Notes under the pieces: generated by a model
Told to the model about the DNA's origin: nothing
Database searches by the model: none
The model's input: only the letters and a program-made list of their open reading frames with translations
NCBI GenBank assembly: GCA_965218945.1
Contig: OZ244718.1
Coordinates: 744,001-808,000, forward strand
Reading direction: 5' to 3'
Length of the DNA stretch: 64,000 bases
Source of the DNA: DAOUJW01 sp965218945
GTDB taxonomy: Bacteria; Chloroflexota; Dehalococcoidia; Lucifugimonadales; UBA2985
Translations under genes and position numbers: made by a program
Part shown: positions 60,876 to 64,000 of the stretch, in pieces
Layout: each line of letters opens with the position of its first letter
Numbering within the stretch: the first letter of the stretch is position 1

Positions 60876-62585
60876 CTACTCCAGCTCCAGCAGCTTTCCG
60901 GCCATCACGTCCACCAAGCCCATGTCCGTCAGCTTCAGTTCAGGGATAACCGGAAGGGCGAGGAAGGAGAGTACCGAGAAGGGAGAGTGTACCGAGCATC
61001 CAAGTTCCCGGGCAAGCCTCTCGAGGTCCTCAATCTTGGCCGCCACCGTCTCCAGGGGTTCCGGCGAAAGCAGCCCGGCAATCGGCAGCGGCAGCGAGGC
61101 CTGGGCCATTCCGTCCGCCGCCACCGCCAGCCCGCCCTGGTTCTGCTCGACCTCCTTGATTGCGGCGAATATGTCCCCGTCGTCCACGCCGACCACAACG
61201 ATATTGTGGGAGTCGTGTGCTACGGAGGTGGCCAGAGCGCCTCTGTGCAGTCCGAAGCCCTTTACAAGCCCAATGCCCACGTTACCCGTGGCGTGGTGCC
61301 GCTCCATCACCACCAGCTTCAGCAGGTCGCGGCCCGTGTCGGCGACTATGCTGCCGTTGCTTCGGCTGGGGCGCTCGTCCAGTCTCCGGGTCACTATCTG
61401 CCCCGGGACTATCTCGATCACAGGGTATGTCTCGGTGGCATTGGACTTCAATGCCAGCCCCTCAACGGCGAAGGGCTTTACGCGCATGGTGCGAGCCATC
61501 GAGTCGTTGGGAGGAAGGGCAGCGTCGAACAGCGCCTTCCCGTCCTTGGCCACCAGCTTGCCTCTGTAGTAGACCTGCTCGATGTCCAGCGCCTCCAGGT
61601 CTTGGATGACCAGCATGTTGGCGTGATAGCCCGGCGCTATGCCTCCCAGTCCCTCCAGCCGGAAGTACTCTGCAACGTTGAGGGAGGCCATCTGAATCGC
61701 TCTGATGGGATCCAGGCCCAGCCGGATTGCCTTGCGCACCACAGCGTCCACGTCCCCTTCCTTCAGGACGTCCAAGGCGTTCCGGTCGTCCACCACCAGC
61801 ATGCACCGGTGATAGTTTCCCTGGTTGACCAGGGGCAGAAGCTCCTCCAGATTCTTCTCCGAGGAACCCTCCCTGATCATCAGGCGCATCCCCCGGCGCA
61901 GCTTCTCCAACCCCTCCTCGTACTCTGTGGACTCGTGGTCAGAGCCTATGATAGGGGCTAGGTAGGCGTTGAGGGCTTTGCCCCTCACCCGCGGCGCGTG
62001 ACCGTCCCTGGGCCGTCCGTGGGCCGCCTGCACCTTCTCCAGTACATGGTCATCGCCGCCGATGACGCCAGGGAAGTTCATGACCTCTCCCAGACCCAGG
62101 ACACCCCTCCATCGAAGGGCTTTCTTAATGTCCTCCGGGCCCAGCGTTGCGCCGGATGTCTCCATGTGGGTGGCGGGAACGCAGGACGGGGCCATGAAGA
62201 AGAGGTCCACAGGCACTTTGCGGGCGCAGTCCATGATGTAACGCATACCGTCCAGGCCCGACACGTTGGTCACCTCGTGGAGGTCCGTCACCGCTGCCAG
62301 CGTGCCTCTGGGCACGACGGCCCTGGCGAACTGGTCGACGTGGAGGTACGTGCTCTCCAGGTGGACGTGCCCGTCGATGAACCCCGGCGCAAGGAATTTG
62401 CCTTCCAGGTCCACGACTCGTCGCGCCCACGTGTAGTCGCCCACGCCCGCCACACGGCCGCGATGCACGGCCACGCTGTTCTCCTCGATCTCGCCGGTGA
62501 AGGTGTTGACGATCCGGGCGTTGGTCAGTACCAGGTCCGCTTGGGCGTCGCCCCTGGCCACTTCTATGAGGCCCTTAAGGTCCAT
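60876..62585 (-). CDS. ade: Adenine deaminase
   Basis: Adenine deaminase converts adenine to hypoxanthine, the substrate of the upstream Hpt gene. The 569 residues belong to the amidohydrolase Ade family: ADLVLTNARIVNTFTGEI, the metal-binding FLAPGFIDGHVHLEST, VTDLHEVTNVSG, GLGEVMNFPGV, and IIGSDHESTEYEEGLEKLRRGMRLMIREGSSEKNL, followed by CMLVVDDRN and the C-terminal domain with DSHNIVVVGVDD. Metal ligands His and Glu are retained. Its start overlaps the hpt stop by 11 bases, and the HAD gene follows 6 bases later. Confidence 0.93.
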   Translation of the reverse strand: MDLKGLIEVARGDAQADLVLTNARIVNTFTGEIEENSVAVHRGRVAGVGDYTWARRVVDLEGKFLAPGFIDGHVHLESTYLHVDQFARAVVPRGTLAAVTDLHEVTNVSGLDGMRYIMDCARKVPVDLFFMAPSCVPATHMETSGATLGPEDIKKALRWRGVLGLGEVMNFPGVIGGDDHVLEKVQAAHGRPRDGHAPRVRGKALNAYLAPIIGSDHESTEYEEGLEKLRRGMRLMIREGSSEKNLEELLPLVNQGNYHRCMLVVDDRNALDVLKEGDVDAVVRKAIRLGLDPIRAIQMASLNVAEYFRLEGLGGIAPGYHANMLVIQDLEALDIEQVYYRGKLVAKDGKALFDAALPPNDSMARTMRVKPFAVEGLALKSNATETYPVIEIVPGQIVTRRLDERPSRSNGSIVADTGRDLLKLVVMERHHATGNVGIGLVKGFGLHRGALATSVAHDSHNIVVVGVDDGDIFAAIKEVEQNQGGLAVAADGMAQASLPLPIAGLLSPEPLETVAAKIEDLERLARELGCSVHSPFSVLSFLALPVIPELKLTDMGLVDVMAGKLLELE

Positions 62586-63117
62586 TGCCGTCTCCTGTCA
62601 ATACGTAAATGTCTGCCAGAGCGCGATACCGCTCATCGTAGTCGAGGCCGTAGCCCACCAGGAACTTGTCCGGCACGGTGCAGCCAACGTAGTCCGGGGT
62701 CACCGGAGCCTCTCTGCGAGACGGCTTGTCCAGAAAAGCGCAGACCTTGACGGACGCGGCGCCCTTCCGGCGGAGATACCGCTGGGCGTAGGACGTGGTC
62801 AGGCCCGTGTCCACTATGTCCTCCACGATAAGCACGCTCCGGTCCTTTACGGGGCTGGTAACTCCCAAGTGAAGCTTGATTCTTCCTGAAGAGACGGAGC
62901 CGCTGCCGTAGCTGGACGTGCGCATGAAGTCTATCTCTATATCGCGCTGTATCTCCCGGACTAGGTCTGCCATGAATATGAAGGAGCCTTTGAGCACCCC
63001 CACCATCAGGGGCATCTCCTTGGGATAGTCGGCCTCTATCTGCCTAGCCAGGCGCTTGACGGTGTCCGCTATTTGGTCCTTGGAAATGTACAGCTCCAAC
63101 GTCTCTACCAAGCTCAT
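62575..63117 (-). CDS. hpt: Hypoxanthine phosphoribosyltransferase
   Basis: Hpt converts hypoxanthine (and guanine) to IMP or GMP with PRPP. The 180 residues carry LYISKDQIADTVKRLARQIEADY, MVGVLKGSFIFMADL, MRTSSYGSGSVSSGRIKLHLG, and the PRPP loop VLIVEDIVDTGLT, then GCTVPDKFLVGYGLDYDERYR, the base-binding block. It is the first gene of the hpt-ade-HAD operon, which links adenine deamination directly to hypoxanthine salvage. Confidence 0.95.
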   Translation of the reverse strand: MSLVETLELYISKDQIADTVKRLARQIEADYPKEMPLMVGVLKGSFIFMADLVREIQRDIEIDFMRTSSYGSGSVSSGRIKLHLGVTSPVKDRSVLIVEDIVDTGLTTSYAQRYLRRKGAASVKVCAFLDKPSRREAPVTPDYVGCTVPDKFLVGYGLDYDERYRALADIYVLTGDGNGP

Positions 63118-63168
63118 CTCAACACCACAGCGAATATAGCAAGGCGCTATGGGGCTGTCAATGAAACG

Positions 63169-63923
63169 CTACCTGCCCGTATGGTTATATGAGTAGTACA
63201 CCATCTCCATAGGCAATCCCCTGGGGTCTTTCGGTGGGACTTCAGGGATTGTCTGAAGCTTACCCTGACTGGCGTAGGCGGTCACTGCCGCCGCAAGCGC
63301 GTCAAGTATGTCATCCTTGGCAACATCCTTCCGGCGAAAGCATGATATAGACTCGTCGAATATCTCTTTAGCCCGCGGCTCGATACACTGAAGCACGCGG
63401 AGACGTTCAGCCCTTCCTTCCATTTTCTTCTTCCCCCACTCAATGGACTGCCGACCGTTCAGTGCCCAGAAGCAGAGATCTGGATGGACTTCTCTCACCA
63501 ACGGCTTCGCGCCCTCACCACGAGCCAACATCACCTTATCCACCTCATGGATCTTGGGCGTAATCGCAAAGGCTTGTCTACTAATCCCTCTTTTGGCAAC
63601 TCGACGCTCCACATTGGCAGCATCCCAGTAGTCTCTCGGCTGAACCACCGCCTGTTCCACAGTCTGTCGGGTAGGCGTACGGAAGACGCTAGAAGCACGA
63701 GAGCCGAGTATCCCCGAGCCTTGTCGTCGCAGCGGCGCCCTTTGCAATCTTCCGGAAGCCCAATTGGGATATCCACGAGAACAAGTTCGGCCTTGCGGTA
63801 GTGGGTTAGCAGTTCACGGAATGTCGTGAACGCTTGCATTTCGTAGCTGCCGCATTGGTCGAATCCTACACTGAACCAGCCGCAGTGACAGCCGTCTACC
63901 CCGACGAACTCACTCTGCGTCAT
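63169..63923 (-). pseudogene. DUF429 family protein, interrupted by a frameshift
   Basis: Two overlapping minus-strand frames together make one DUF429 protein. The first half, from 63923, has EFVGVDGCHCGWFSVGF and LVLVDIPIGLPEDCKGRRCDDKAR. The second, to 63169, has ILGSRASSVFRTPTR, GISRQAFAITPKIHEVDKVML, VREVHPDLCFWALNG and KKMEGRAERLRVL, then KDDILDALAAAVTAY. The break is after DDKAR, where a run of four C (plus strand 63712-63715) would need a fifth to restore the frame. It could be a sequencing error, a true pseudogene or a frameshift site. The final 77 bases of the window, 63924-64000, hold nothing identifiable. Confidence 0.82.
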
Positions 63924-64000
63924 TTCTTATGCACCTACACTCGCTCCTTGCAGGATGAGATATGCGGCCATATATCTGGAGGCACCTAGCTCATTGAGAA

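Overview
The window is a gene-dense bacterial chromosome segment of high GC, with one AT-richer island at about 37.7-39.9 kb. The gene set suggests an aerobic, heterotrophic member of the Chloroflexota, probably the Dehalococcoidia/SAR202 side. This rests on the SCO1664/DUF3090 gene pair, a short EF-Ts, many CaiB/BaiF CoA-transferases, an acyl-CoA dehydrogenase, a pyruvate dehydrogenase-type complex and a solitary xanthine dehydrogenase-type large subunit. The assignment is inferred from gene content; no rRNA is present to confirm it.

Layout. 0-9 kb: the 3' end of ftsH, an archease-rtcB RNA-repair operon, an acyl-CoA dehydrogenase with a strong terminator, the SCO1664/DUF3090 pair, a GreA-type factor carrying an extra recombinase-like N-terminal domain, an AEC transporter and a NYN nuclease. 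9-25 kb: two CaiB/BaiF transferases, a class V aminotransferase, a PP2C phosphatase and Ser/Thr kinase pair, a large Lhr-type helicase with an orphan HicB-like gene, CBS and DUF433 genes, msrB, and a fused double CaiB/BaiF protein whose first half seems to lack the catalytic Asp. 25-29 kb: a complete IS1182-like element, then an OmpR-type two-component system.

29.5-37.7 kb is one long minus-strand cluster: a MarR regulator, four consecutive MFS transporters and an ABC exporter, with a palindromic candidate operator in front of marR. 37.7-39.9 kb is an AT-richer island with a gene of unknown function and a ParB-like gene. 40-43.5 kb holds a cysteine-less HesB-like protein, a Tag-like glycosylase homologue missing key residues, the molybdenum hydroxylase large subunit and a MoaD-like protein. 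43.5-49.7 kb holds a GSA-aminomutase-like gene and an lpdA-E1alpha-E1beta-E2 operon. 49.7-51 kb carries three tandem HEPN-like genes on an exact 426-bp period.

51-63.1 kb is mostly housekeeping: tRNA-Ser(GCT)-miaB, nadA and nadC separated by a RelE-type toxin-antitoxin module, the rpsB-tsf-pyrH-frr-uppS operon, a Doc toxin-antitoxin module bounded by 26-bp direct repeats, and an hpt-ade-HAD purine salvage operon. The window closes with a frameshifted DUF429 gene. The best candidates for undescribed biology are the HEPN tandem array with its repeated leader hairpins, the two-gene ParB island, the GreA fusion and the asymmetric double CoA-transferase.
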